Assembly: GCA_029448655.1 (NCBI GenBank)
Contig: JACCLO010000007.1
Span: 1,612,001-1,676,000, forward strand
DNA: 64,000 nt
Direction: 5' to 3'
DNA from: Wolfiporia cocos
Taxonomy: Eukaryota > Basidiomycota > Agaricomycetes > Polyporales > Phaeolaceae
This document shows, one piece after another, positions 33,456 to 43,880 of the stretch; within the stretch, counting starts at the first letter, position 1; every line of letters starts with the position of its first letter. A program made the translations under genes and the position numbers. The notes below the pieces were generated by a model. It searched no databases, was not told where the DNA came from, and worked only from the letters and a program-made list of their open reading frames with translations.

Positions 33456-36400
33456 TTACTTTCCTGTGGAGCCGAATCCACCAGTACCACGCTCGGATTT
33501 AATCTTTTCAAAGTAAGATTTTCCGTGTAGCGTAATATGCGGGTCCTTAGCAACTTCGCAGATAAGCTGAGCAATCTTATCACCGGCCCGAATATTGATA
33601 GATATATCGGAGTGGTTCCGGAGAATGATGATTACTTCGCCTTGGTAGTCGTGGTCGATGACGCCACCCATTACGTCTATGCCTTTTCGGGCAAGACTAG
33701 AGCGGGGGGCGATACGTCCGTAAGTGCCGAAAGGTACCTGGATCTTTAGTTTGGTGTTGTATTCTGTCTGCCCGTGAGCTGGCAGAACGTCGCCTGTTGC
33801 AGTGTACAGGTCAAACCCAACCGAGTCCTTGGTTCCCTTTTCCGGCATTCGGCCGCCTTCACCGACTACGATTTTCAAGTCCGCGTTTTGGTTAATGTCC
33901 GCTGACATCCATCCCCCGTCGGGGTGTCTAACCATGCGTTGCTTAGGATCCTTTGCAAATTCTTCGCGATACTGCGGCCAGTCGTCTGGCCACGTGCATT
34001 CGTCGGCTTCCCAGTCGTCGCTGTCAGGGTCGAAGACGTGAACTGCTTCTTTCCTTCTAGCTGAGCGCCTGAGGGGGACATCCTGCATTGGAATGGCGTG
34101 TGAAGCCTTGTATTCCTGCAGAATGTCGTATGCCGTGTCGAGATCGGCTTCGCGTACCCAGGAGTCGTCATTGATACCGAACCCTTTCCATCGGATTCTG
34201 TATTCAACTCTTCCTGCACGGAGACGATGATCTAAGATCTTCTCGACTTCCCATAACTCCTCGCCGTCGACCATTTCTGGTTGAGGCTCTGGTTTTTTCT
34301 GATGCACCGGGTCCTTGTACATGACCAACTTGGAAGCGTGAAATACTGGGTGATAGGCCCTGTATTGCTCGTCCATATATACCCTAAAGGTGACCGGCGA
34401 TAATTGTTCAATTATCTTAAATGGTCCCAAATAGCGTGGACTAAGACTTCTTTCGGAGTCTTGCCAGCTACGGGCGTCAACGAGAACTTTGTCGCCGACT
34501 TTAAACGGTACCGAGCGCTTATGTTGATCGTAGTACCAAGACCAGCGTTCAGCAGCCAATTTCATTGCTGCCTTAGCTTGTTCTTGTGCTGACCATCGTT
34601 CGTAAGCAATGACATTTAGGTCCGTGTATGGTGTTGGACGTAAATTTGTAGGTCCTGCATTAGGGTGCCTTCCTAGTTCGACAAAGAATGGGCTATTCTT
34701 TGTTGTCTCACTAGCCGCGTTGTTGTACGCGAATTCAGCCGTTGGGAGAAACCATGACCAGTTATCCTTTTGAATAACATCGATGTAACATCTAAGATAT
34801 TGTTCCAGGATCTGGTTAACTCTCTCCGTCTGGCCATCCGCTTGCGGGTGATAGGCGGTTGTCATTGACCGTTGGATTCCCAATTGCTCACACCATCCCT
34901 TGAATAAGGCGGCTGCGAATTGCGGGCCTCTATCCGAAATGATTTGTTTCGGAAGTCCGTGGTTCGGATAAATCCGAAGGTACAGGAGGTTCGCTAATTC
35001 TTTTGCCGTTATCTTGTCTGACGTGGGAATGAAGTGTGCTCGTTTGGTAAGCCGGTCCACTATTACCATAATAGCATTGAATTGTTTCAATTCGCCGCTG
35101 GGCGGTAGGTGGACGATAAGGTCAATTGTGACGGTGTCCCAAGGTGCTTCCGGAACTGGGAGCGGTTGCAGGGGTCCGTACGGGGTTTGGTTGTGGTTCT
35201 TCATGCGTTGACATGTGTCACAACCTTCCACGTATTGCTTTACCATCGTGGTCATTCCAGGCCACCAGTAATTACGTGATAGAAGTTCATAGGTCTTCCA
35301 TCGTCCGAAGTGTCCGGCCGTCACATGGTCATGATGTAACTCCAGAATCTTCGTGCGCAATTCTTTAGGCTCTTTTGGAACGTACACTTTTCCTCGTCTG
35401 AGGAGTAATCCGGCCTCCATGTTCCATTCCTGGAGATCTTTACCGAATTCCTTGGGACCACTTTTCAGTAGTTCCTGGTAATCTTTGGTAATTTGATCGT
35501 CCATGAGGGCTTGTCGGATTTGTCGGAGGAGGTCCTCGTCGCCTGATTGTATCTCCTGCTGTGACGCTTCTAGCGCCCTAACCGTGAAGTATTCCGGTTT
35601 CAGCAAAATCTGATCGCGATTATCGAGTTCCACCCCCTCTTCATGGTCTGGCCTCCGTGACAGAGGATCAGCCGTGAGCATTGTTTTACCGGGTTTGTGG
35701 CACATGGTGAAGTTGAACCTTGTCAGGTAAAGACTCCAACGTGCCTGTCTCCGGGTAAGCCGTTGTGCCGATTTGAAATATGTCAGATTGAGATGATCCG
35801 ACCATACTTCGAATTTGTGTGGATGTCCTTCAAGGTAATGTCTCCATTCCTCTAGAGCGCGGATGATTGCGAGCAACTCCTTATCGTAAATCTCATAGTT
35901 CCTTTCGGGTGCTGATAGAGATTTTGAGTAAAAGGCTACCGGGTGCCAGAGCTTGTCCTCCAAAGAGTATTGTGATAGCACTGCACCAGTTGCGTAATCG
36001 GAAGAATCCGCTTCCACGCGGAACGGGGACTCCTGATCTGGGATCCGGAGTATTGGAGCCGATGTGAAGGCTTCCTTGAGAGTCTGGAAGGCTTCCGCTT
36101 GTTCGGGTCCCCAATTCCATTGCGTGTTTTTCTTGGACAGTTCGGTTAACGGCTTAACCACTTTGGAGAAGTCTTTAATGAACCGTCGGTAGTAGTTGGC
36201 AAAGCCAACAAAGGCCTGGACGTCCTTCACCTTGGCAGGTGTAGGCCAGTCCATTACGCCGGCTACCTTCTTAGGGTCCATTTCGACTTTCCCTTTGGAA
36301 ATGATCATTCCCAGGTATTCAATACTGCTTTGTTCGAAGAAGCACTTTTCAGGCTTCGCGAACAAGTCGTTGTCTTGCAAGATTTGTAATACTTGCTTGA

Positions 36401-38032
36401 CGATACAACGGTGTTCCAACAGGTCGTTTCCGAACACAAGGATGTCGTCTAGATAGACAATGACTTTTCCTTCTCTGATAAGGTCACCTAGAATATCGTT
36501 CATCATGTGTTGGAACGTGCTGGGTGCATTACAAAAACCGAAGTACATGACTACAGCTTCGTAAAGGCCGTTAGGCGTAATGAATGCGGTCTTCCATTCA
36601 TCTCCCTCCTTGATTCTTACGTTGTTGTAACCCCAACGCAAGTCGAGCTTCGTAAATATCGAAGCCTGGCTAAGCTTATCGATAAGCTCGTCTATGCGTG
36701 GGAGAGGGTACCTGTTTTTAATGGTCAAGTCGTTTACTTTTCGGTAATCGACTACCATTCGGGCTCCGCCGTCTTTTTTAGGGACGAAGAAGACCGGACT
36801 CGCGATCGGGGATTTCGAGTGTCGGATGTACCCCTTCCGTAACTCTTCCTGAATCCACTGATCTAGCGAGTTCGCTTCCTGAGGAGACATCTTGTATGCC
36901 TTACTCGGGGGCGGTAGCACCGCGTCATCGGGGAAGTCGATGGCGTGGTCGTATGGTTTCCGCTCGGGCATCCTTTCGGATGCGCGTTGAGAAAATACCG
37001 TGGGACCAAACTCCTGGTATTCCTCTGGAACCAAGGATTTCCATTTCTGGAGATCCGCATCTGTCAGGAATTCATCGTCCGACTTCTCCGTTATCGTCTG
37101 AATGGCGTCGATAAGGAGTTCCGTTCCTTCGTCAAGGGTGTTCACCCAAGCGACAAAGGGATTCTCAGGCTCCTCTAAGCCGAGAAAATCTATTGGAAAG
37201 TCGTTGATGATCTGATAGATGTTGCGGGGTTCGATTTCGTCTTCTTCCTCAGAAATCAAAACCCGTTTGCCATGTTTGCATTTTTCCGTACACCGATATG
37301 TGAAGGTTCCTTCCGGCCAGTTGAAGTCCGGGTTGTGTTTCAGGAACCAGTCATATCCGAGGATCACATCCGCATTCTGTACGTCCATTACGTACAAGAA
37401 TTCGGTGGACTTGTGTTCTTCGTGCACCATATAAGCTTTTACTGCCATATTGATATTACCGGCGGTGTTAGAGGTACCGTCGGCATTGCGAATCTCAAGG
37501 GGGGAAGGTAGTTTTTGTGTAACTAACTTTTCCTCGTGGACGAGTTTCTTATCGATGACGCTTGAATGCACCGGTGTCGATTAATGCCATGGCGTTTACT
37601 TTCTTTCCATATACCCACAGTTCTACTTCGATGGAGAATGATTTATTATCGTCTCGGGAATCATTTCCATGTACAACGTTATACAAAGTAAAGAACTTGA
37701 GCGCGAGTGGGTCAGGATGAAAGTATTGTACAGGAGGGGCACGTGTAGCTAGTGTCCTTGTCCTCCGGGCAAAGTCCATTGCCGAGTTTCCAAATATACC
37801 GATATGGGATACCGAGTGACGTGCGACCGCCTTATCTTCCCACAAGATAAGGGGTCCTTGTGAAGCCCCGTCGTAGGGGTGCTCTTCTTCAGGGAGCTGT
37901 ATGCTCCCAGCCGCTGCGGGGCTGGTGCATTCTTCACAAGACGTCTTCGAGACGCGTGGTGGGGGCGAGGGGAACCGAGATGGTCCCGACATTGGCGACG
38001 GCGGTGGCGGGGGCTGAGGGTCCTGCTGAGCT
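33456..38032 (-). pseudogene. pol: Gypsy-2 Pol: PR-RT-RH-IN-chromodomain-dUTPase, frameshifted
   Basis: The main frame 33456-37571 has 1,371 residues: rest of protease, RT (FFVPKKDGG about 262, YLDD about 376), RNase H (VEADSSDYA about 490), integrase finger (H-H, CDTCQRMK about 745-790), core D, D (SDRGPQF) and E (ADGQTERVNQ), chromodomain (WEVEKILDHRLRAGRVEYRI, about 1120-1175). At the very C-terminus (about 1240-1371) is a dUTPase with VGFDLYT, GRIAPRSSLA, GGVIDHDYQGEV, AGDKIAQLI and RGTGGFGSTG. The protease start lies in another frame (37549-about 38010). After ALIDTGA the frame is lost by a 2-bp deletion that is absent from the copy at 57006-57836. The upstream Pol frame is +1 relative to Gag. 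Without a continuous protease this copy is probably inactive. Confidence 0.88.
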
Positions 38033-39916
38033 CTAGTCAGCCGTGACTTCTTCCCAGATCGTTCGGGCACGATACGTCTTGCCATCCGCGGGGGGCGCCG
38101 AGTACGGCTTCTTGCCAGAAGCCTGTCCCTTTCCACTACCCGAAGAAGCAGCCGGGGCCTTGCCAGACGCGGCAGCTGCATCCTTCGCCCTTTGTTGTTC
38201 GGCCCGCTGAGCGGCAGGCACGAACGTTCCCGCGGCCTTGTCCGCGGCAAGCTTAGGACACTTGTTGAAATAGTGTCCTGTCTGCTTGCAGTACGTGCAG
38301 ACGGCATTGGCGGTGTCGGCGGGGGCTTTGGCGGGCGCCTTTCCCTTGTCCTTCTTTTTCTCCGACTTCTTTGCAGAAGTGGAGGACGTCTCCTTCTTTT
38401 CGGCGGGGGCTGAGTCCTTCTTGCCGGCCTTCTCGAAGATCGAGCCCTTGATCTTGTCCGGATATGACGTTTGGTACATTTCCAGGGCGAAATCGATGAG
38501 GGGCTCAATGTCGGTTGGGGCCTTGAAGAACGGGGTCTTGCCGAGGACGTTTAAGGTGTCCTTGACTTTTTCAGGGAGTGTTTCGGTGAACTCCCACACC
38601 AGGGTCTCGTTGGCGGTTTTGGAGAGTTGGCCGAGGGTGCGGAACCGTTCGCAGTAATTGAAATAGTTCGATTCTGCCAGTTCCTTGCCCTTCGTGCCGT
38701 AGTAGCCGCGAATTTCTTTTTTCGCGATCTCCTTATCCGTCATCTTCCCATATTGCACCATTACGGATTTGGTGAAGTCCTCCCAGGTGCCGAGAGGTTC
38801 ACCGTTTCCTGCCTTCTTGATGAGAGGCGAGAAAAATTTGTATGCGTCCCCTGTGACGCGGAAGAGGGCCGTGGTGATACGGTCATGGTCGTCGTAGACC
38901 CTGAGCGTACCGAAGTACAGGCCCATCTTTTCCACCCATTCCTGCGCAGTCACCTTTCCAGATGACCCAGAGAATTCGGGGGGAGGGGGAATTTTCAGGT
39001 TTTGAGGCAGACCTGGAATCTGCGGGGCGACGGCTGCTGCAGCAGCGGCTGCAGCTTGTGCGGCGGCAGCGGCCTCGGCTGCACGGATTCGAGCAGTGTT
39101 GGGGGCCGGTGCGGGTTCTTCCGGGGGCGTGCGGACACCGGGAGGGTTGGGAACGGAGGGATTCTTTTGGCTCCTCCGAAGTTCTTCCTCAACCTTCTCC
39201 ATGTGTTCGGCGAATGCATCCTCGAGGTCATCGAGCCGAGTCCGATAATTGTCCCGGAGCTGTTTCTCCATTTCGGAGAACTTGGCGGTGTAGTCCTGTC
39301 GGAGTTCCTTGCCAAGGTCCACCAGAGTGGACACAAGCTCGTTGCGGACCGTATTGATCGCTTCGTGTAGCTCGTCTTGGGCCATCTGTTCGATTGCCCT
39401 GGATTGCCCAGCCAGGGAGTCGATTCTGCCATGGATTCGCTCCAGGCGGGCGCACACCATTCGGCCGAGGGTGTCAACTTTGTCGTGGCTTATCGCCGCA
39501 CTTCGTTGTACGGCGGCGTCGAGGATTGCCCCATGCAGGGGTGCATCCACCTTGTGTTGTTCCTCCTCTGGGAGGTACGACTTGAGGCCTATTTCGACCT
39601 CGGCATTGGTTCGGCGTTCTGGGCCCGAAAACTCTATTTCTAGGGTTGTGACGGGCCCGATCGGTCGGGTGTAGCGAGCCGGCGGGTATCCGGGGATAGG
39701 TGTACCCGGACGCGTCCCCATGGGGTTGGATGGGGAGTCCCTTTGTGGGGGAACATCCTCGGCTTCGTCTTCTTCCTCTTCCTCGCTCAGATGCTCCAAG
39801 GTTACCAGGGGTTGAGTCCCTGAGGGCCCTGCTACCGGGGTCACCGGACCTTCCGAGCGAAGGCGCATCGTGCGACGAGTAGCGAGGGGTGCACTGTTGG
39901 AGGAGGTGGAAGACAT
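38033..39916 (-). CDS. gag: Gypsy-2 Gag polyprotein
   Basis: 627 residues from ATG 39916 (MSSTSSNSAPLATRRTMRLR). Order: an acidic stretch EEEEEDEAEDV (about 44-54), a coiled-coil-rich region (about 150-260), an Ala-rich run near 290, a retrotransposon Gag (capsid) domain (about 315-470, with TAQEWVEKMGLYFGTLRVYD), a Lys/Ala-rich linker, and a CCHC knuckle CTYCKQTGHYFNKC near 560. It is larger than Gypsy-1 Gag and not obviously related outside the capsid fold. The frame is intact. Confidence 0.88.
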   Translation of the reverse strand: MSSTSSNSAPLATRRTMRLRSEGPVTPVAGPSGTQPLVTLEHLSEEEEEDEAEDVPPQRDSPSNPMGTRPGTPIPGYPPARYTRPIGPVTTLEIEFSGPERRTNAEVEIGLKSYLPEEEQHKVDAPLHGAILDAAVQRSAAISHDKVDTLGRMVCARLERIHGRIDSLAGQSRAIEQMAQDELHEAINTVRNELVSTLVDLGKELRQDYTAKFSEMEKQLRDNYRTRLDDLEDAFAEHMEKVEEELRRSQKNPSVPNPPGVRTPPEEPAPAPNTARIRAAEAAAAAQAAAAAAAAVAPQIPGLPQNLKIPPPPEFSGSSGKVTAQEWVEKMGLYFGTLRVYDDHDRITTALFRVTGDAYKFFSPLIKKAGNGEPLGTWEDFTKSVMVQYGKMTDKEIAKKEIRGYYGTKGKELAESNYFNYCERFRTLGQLSKTANETLVWEFTETLPEKVKDTLNVLGKTPFFKAPTDIEPLIDFALEMYQTSYPDKIKGSIFEKAGKKDSAPAEKKETSSTSAKKSEKKKDKGKAPAKAPADTANAVCTYCKQTGHYFNKCPKLAADKAAGTFVPAAQRAEQQRAKDAAAASGKAPAASSGSGKGQASGKKPYSAPPADGKTYRARTIWEEVTAD

Positions 39917-40060
39917 TGCGAATACTGTTTATGACGAATGTTAGTTTCCGGTCACTCATTGTCTTAGATTCTTAAGAAGGGATTTAGTTTGAAAGCTGCA
40001 ACTTTCGTTATAGATCACACTCGCACTCTATTTAAGAGTTAAAAGATGATAGTATTTCTA

Positions 40061-40960
40061 CTATACAATCGCGAGTATATCCTCTTCTACCGAAGTAGTT
40101 GAGGGCCCTGCCACCTTGTCAGGTGGTGTTACACCGAAGGCAAAAGAAATTTGTAGCGCTACGCATTCTGCTATGATACGAGCCAAGTCCGTACGCCAAT
40201 CCGAAAAGGAAATGTTGCCGAGCTGTTTACAGTACTTTTTCATAATTCTCCACTCTTTATTGGTGATCCTCCCCCGTCTCGCTCTATCCTTTATGTTATC
40301 CACCAAGTCCTCCAATTCTACTACCATAGTGTGGAAACGAATGTCGTTTTCCATATGGAAACCTGGGTAATTAGGGGGGTGGTTGGCGAGAGGAGTGAGA
40401 CGAGTGAGAGTGCCTTCTAGCATGGGAATAACTTGTTCGCATGCTTGGAGAGGCTTCTTCTTCCCGAAGACAAGGGAAGGGTCGAGAATCTTGTGATTGG
40501 CCGGAACGGGAGGTCCGGCCGCCGGGCTGGAGAGGCGGAGGGCCAGTGAAGAAGCTGCTTGCTTGGCTTCCTTGGCGGCTTGTTTGGCGGCGATTCGCTT
40601 ATTCAGCTTATCGCGGGCGAGCTTGAGCTTGTTGATTTCACGGAGTTCAATGAGGTTTTTCATGGCGGTAATGGAAGCGGCTAGCTTCTCTTCCTCCATC
40701 CAGATGCGCTTGGCAAGTGGAACTGGCTTGGGAGGTCGAGGAGCGGGTTTCCCAGCCTCAGCGATATGCTTTGGCATGTGGACGGGAATCTCCCAAAGAT
40801 GGAGCTTCCCGGTGTAGTCTTCCTTTACAGGAAGCGTGTAGGTGACGTCCTCTGCCCGAGGAATGTCGGCGGTGTCGATGCGGCTAAGAAGGGACCGCTT
40901 CGCCGGCTTAACGTAGGGAGCAGTGGAGGAGCCACGGGTGCGATGGGTAACGCGGGGCAT
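40061..40960 (-). CDS. Extra ORF upstream of Gag in Gypsy-2
   Basis: 299 residues from ATG 40960 (MPRVTHRTRGSSTAPYVKPA), inside the element between the leader and Gag and in the same orientation. It ends 145 bp before the Gag start. The N-terminus is basic. A long charged helical segment with coiled-coil character (EEEKLAASITAMKNLIELRE to KQAAKEAKQAASSLALRL, about residues 88-140) is followed by a mixed helical region. There is no zinc finger, protease or membrane segment. Most Ty3/Gypsy elements have no gene here. It could be an accessory structural protein or a captured host gene. The second Gypsy-2 copy is truncated before this point, so conservation cannot be tested in this window. Confidence 0.6.
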   Translation of the reverse strand: MPRVTHRTRGSSTAPYVKPAKRSLLSRIDTADIPRAEDVTYTLPVKEDYTGKLHLWEIPVHMPKHIAEAGKPAPRPPKPVPLAKRIWMEEEKLAASITAMKNLIELREINKLKLARDKLNKRIAAKQAAKEAKQAASSLALRLSSPAAGPPVPANHKILDPSLVFGKKKPLQACEQVIPMLEGTLTRLTPLANHPPNYPGFHMENDIRFHTMVVELEDLVDNIKDRARRGRITNKEWRIMKKYCKQLGNISFSDWRTDLARIIAECVALQISFAFGVTPPDKVAGPSTTSVEEDILAIV

Positions 40961-42004
40961 GATTCTAGAAAGTGCAGCCTTTCATGAGAAATGAAGTTTC
41001 CCAGTGATACGTCCAAGAACAGGAATAGAAGGGATTATGTAAGGTAGGGTAGTGGACTCCTTTTCAGGAGCAAAGAAGGTGTACTACGGGGCATAATTAC
41101 TCTTATGTTGCGCGCAAACCCTGTGCCGAGACGGCACGGATATTCGCATGACCCTAACGGTCAGAGGCGCCGACTCCAGGGGTAGAGTTGCTGACTGCCA
41201 GGCCGGTTCCTGGGTCAGATGATTGGGATTCGGATACACGACACCGCCCCGGAGGGACGATGCCGGAAAGTGGCTGGGATTTTACATCCCTTAGCCTGTC
41301 CATGCTTCAACAATGAGGTTGCCGTCTGTAGCCACATGGGTGTCACATCAGGGCTAAAAAACCACTGTCGATCTAAGATCGCGAGACAGCAGCGCTCCAC
41401 ATCCCGAAGGAGTGGGCCACGCGCTTCTCTTCCAATGGGGCCCCAAATCCGTTTGACCCATGCTCGCATGCCGAGCTGCCCGGAGGACTTATGCTATAGG
41501 CTACCGCGAGTGACCTATGGCAGGGTGATTTTTCACGTCACCCCCCTCACTGCTTTTCCCATAACGGGTTCAAAGCAGGTCCCTTACGCCTGGGAGGCGG
41601 CTTTGGAAAATTCCCATGCCATCATAATGATGACCCTGTGGATAGCGATGGGGCGCTGAACAACGCTTGCCATGGCAGGGGGTTGGGCGCACACAGGCAG
41701 ACCATCCCCTTTTCTCCACAGGCGGGTCTTAACCGCTCACAGTCCAAGCTTGTCAGCGAGGACCATGTCTCCTTGACCCTGGAGTCCGGGTTAGGTAGGC
41801 CTCCTGCCTAAAAAGGTGGTGTGGCTTTTCCTGGTTGCCAATCCTCTGCCGAGGATGGCGATGTATCCCCCAGATCTCAGCTATCACCCCAAACTCTTTG
41901 TCAAGAGTAGGGATGTGCGCAGCAACGAGCAATAGCCCCTGTAGGATAGAAACCCAGGCCCAAGCGCAAGCGCAAGGGCGGGGGTAGGGGGAGATTTGTT
42001 CTTA
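40961..42004 (-). other. Gypsy-2 5' leader region
   Basis: About 1 kb between the 5' LTR and the first ORF. No protein frame is supported. Immediately inside the LTR the minus strand reads TAAGAACAAATCTCCCCCTA, where the primer-binding site should be; I could not assign a tRNA. The length and GC content fit a structured untranslated leader or packaging region. Confidence 0.5.
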
Positions 42005-42703
42005 TGACACAGACTAGACTGTGGGACTCACACTATAACCTTATAGGCGACTTGAAGGAGTTGCTGAAGGTTGGTGAGGAGACTAGTGGGCGCAAGCAGA
42101 GATGTTATGTAACTGTGCGAATGCAGAGAACAAATCTAAGGCTTATCCGCAGTGATAGCCCTACTTATATACATGCTTTGTTTGGTTACCGGTAAGGGAG
42201 CCAAACATGAAGGTGGTCTGTGCGCAGACATAACTAATATGGTTAAGTCGTAAACTACAGTAGACCATGTGCGCCGGTAATGGCCGCACCAGTAAGATCG
42301 TTTGTTTGGACCGTAGGTCCATGTTGTGGAAGTGGCTGTAGCTACGTTAGTAAGCCATGCATGTGATTCTTATATACCGGTATCGGGATATGAGTAATTG
42401 TAAGGGCATTGGCATGTGATAACGAGCGGGCCGCTTATCCAATGGTACTGACATAGCCCGGTATCGGGATATGAGTAAGGCGCGTGACACCGGAGGTTAG
42501 TCCGCTGAGTCATTGACGCGTACAAGCGTGTTATGTACGTGTTGTTATGACAAGTGGACATATACCGCGTTGTGTACGTGTTGTTTGGTTGCGTGTACGT
42601 GTAGACGGGCGCTTAGCAGCGTAAATGTCTACAAGGTTGTAGAAATACCAGATAAATAGGTAAAAATACGGGAAAAATAGTGGCATGTCCCAAATCTGTG
42701 ACA
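42005..42703 (-). repeat. Gypsy-2 5' LTR
   Basis: 699 bp, same ends as the left LTR and about 2 percent different from it by eye. A minus-strand TATA box lies near 42163-42177. It cuts directly into a transposase pseudogene on its right. Confidence 0.93.
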
Positions 42704-43872
42704 GGGGCACCATGTTTGAGACGGGAATTTTGGCATGTACCGAGCAGAAAGTGCATCATGTGCATGCTTCTGGTGACTTGGAGCATTATCAAACATCCCG
42801 AGCCCAACAGCAAAGCCCTTTGTCTTCTCTTCAAAGATGTCAATTGCATTCTCAACTTGCTGCAGAAGGTCATCTGCAGTGAAATAGCCATCATGATTTT
42901 TCCCAGCATGGAAAATCACTCTGGCATCCCTGGGAAGCACATTAGTACATATGGAGCTTGAACATGCTCTAATTGAGACTTACTCATTTTTATGAGTTAA
43001 CCGTCCCCATTCTGAAGATAGAAACTCTGAGATCATAATAGATGCCCCTTCTTGACAGGTTTGGGACCCTTGGATGAGTGATGCCACTTGGTCTTGCGGC
43101 GATCGTTGGCATAGAAAGTTGACTTGTCATGTGTGACAAGTATAAGCCGAAAGGGACGACCACCGGGCACTGGAAAGCCCTTTGGAATAGAGAGCACACC
43201 CCCATCATTGTTGTAAGTCGCCATACGCTTCTCATACTCCCTCCATCGCTCCACAAATTTGCGTCGATACTCCACAACGTCAGGCCACTCATGACCATCG
43301 ATGTACATTTCATTTGCCATCCTGGAATAGCGCCAATCAAGGTTGTGCAGCCATCGTTGAGCAGTGCGTACTGAAATCGTTGTTTTGCCACCAAGCTTAT
43401 CCTGCATTTTGGGAGTGGATACGAAGTTGACAATATCTTCGGCACGAAAATATCCCTTTTTTGTGATCTCCATTAGGTGTGATTGGATAGCTTGCGAGAG
43501 ATCTTCGTCGTCAAGAATGGAAGCATGGGGGCACTGATAGCGATGCAATGGAAATTCACCAGAATCAAGGAACTTGTTAATCCATGTGCACAATGTGCGT
43601 GCATATTTGACACTATGTTCAAATGATTTCGCAGCAAGGACAGATGCCTGACGCCAGCGATATGACAAATCTAGGTCTAGGTAGAGGTTCAATGTCCCTG
43701 CCATGGCCGTAATCCATGCACGAAATGTAACATCAAGAGTCTTGTCCTTCAACTTCGCCATAAGCTTTGTCAATGCTATCTGCAGTCTCGGGAAGTCCCT
43801 ATATAATATTCAATTTGCAATTTGCTGCGCCCTCTGGATGCTTGTCATACAGATCCCGGAAAAAATCATTGA
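42704..43872 (-). pseudogene. DDE-type transposase, C-terminal part
   Basis: Frames 43033-43773 and 42704-42940 join as one protein. It has an N-terminal helical domain, ISVRTAQRWLHNLDWRYSRM (helix-turn-helix-like), then LILVTHDKSTFYANDRRKTK with a catalytic Asp, and VGLGMFDNAPSHQKHA with the second Asp. The order matches a DDE transposase-like family common in Agaricomycetes. The C-terminus is cut off by the Gypsy-2 LTR, so the last acidic residue is missing. A frameshift lies between the two frames, near 42990. The N-terminal part lies at 45621-46445, beyond a hAT insertion. Confidence 0.7.
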
Positions 43873-43880
43873 GATGGTGT

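Larger units (their letters stand above)
32718..42703 (-). mobile_element. Ty3/Gypsy retrotransposon, Gypsy-2
   Basis: 9,986 bp on the minus strand: 699-bp LTRs, a 1 kb leader, an extra upstream ORF, Gag, and Pol with a C-terminal dUTPase. The flanks TCACT (left) and GGGGC (right) do not match. The two LTRs differ at about 15 positions by eye. Together with the Pol frameshift this suggests an older copy, or one formed by recombination between two insertions. A polypurine tract (minus GAAGAGGAGGTAA) abuts the 3' LTR. Confidence 0.92.

Noticed and set aside
37549..38508. Separate 319-residue basic gene overlapping Gypsy-2 Gag
   Set aside because: Its first half is the shadow of Gag's Lys/Ala-rich segment in another frame; only the part after about 38010 is real Pol (protease) sequence.
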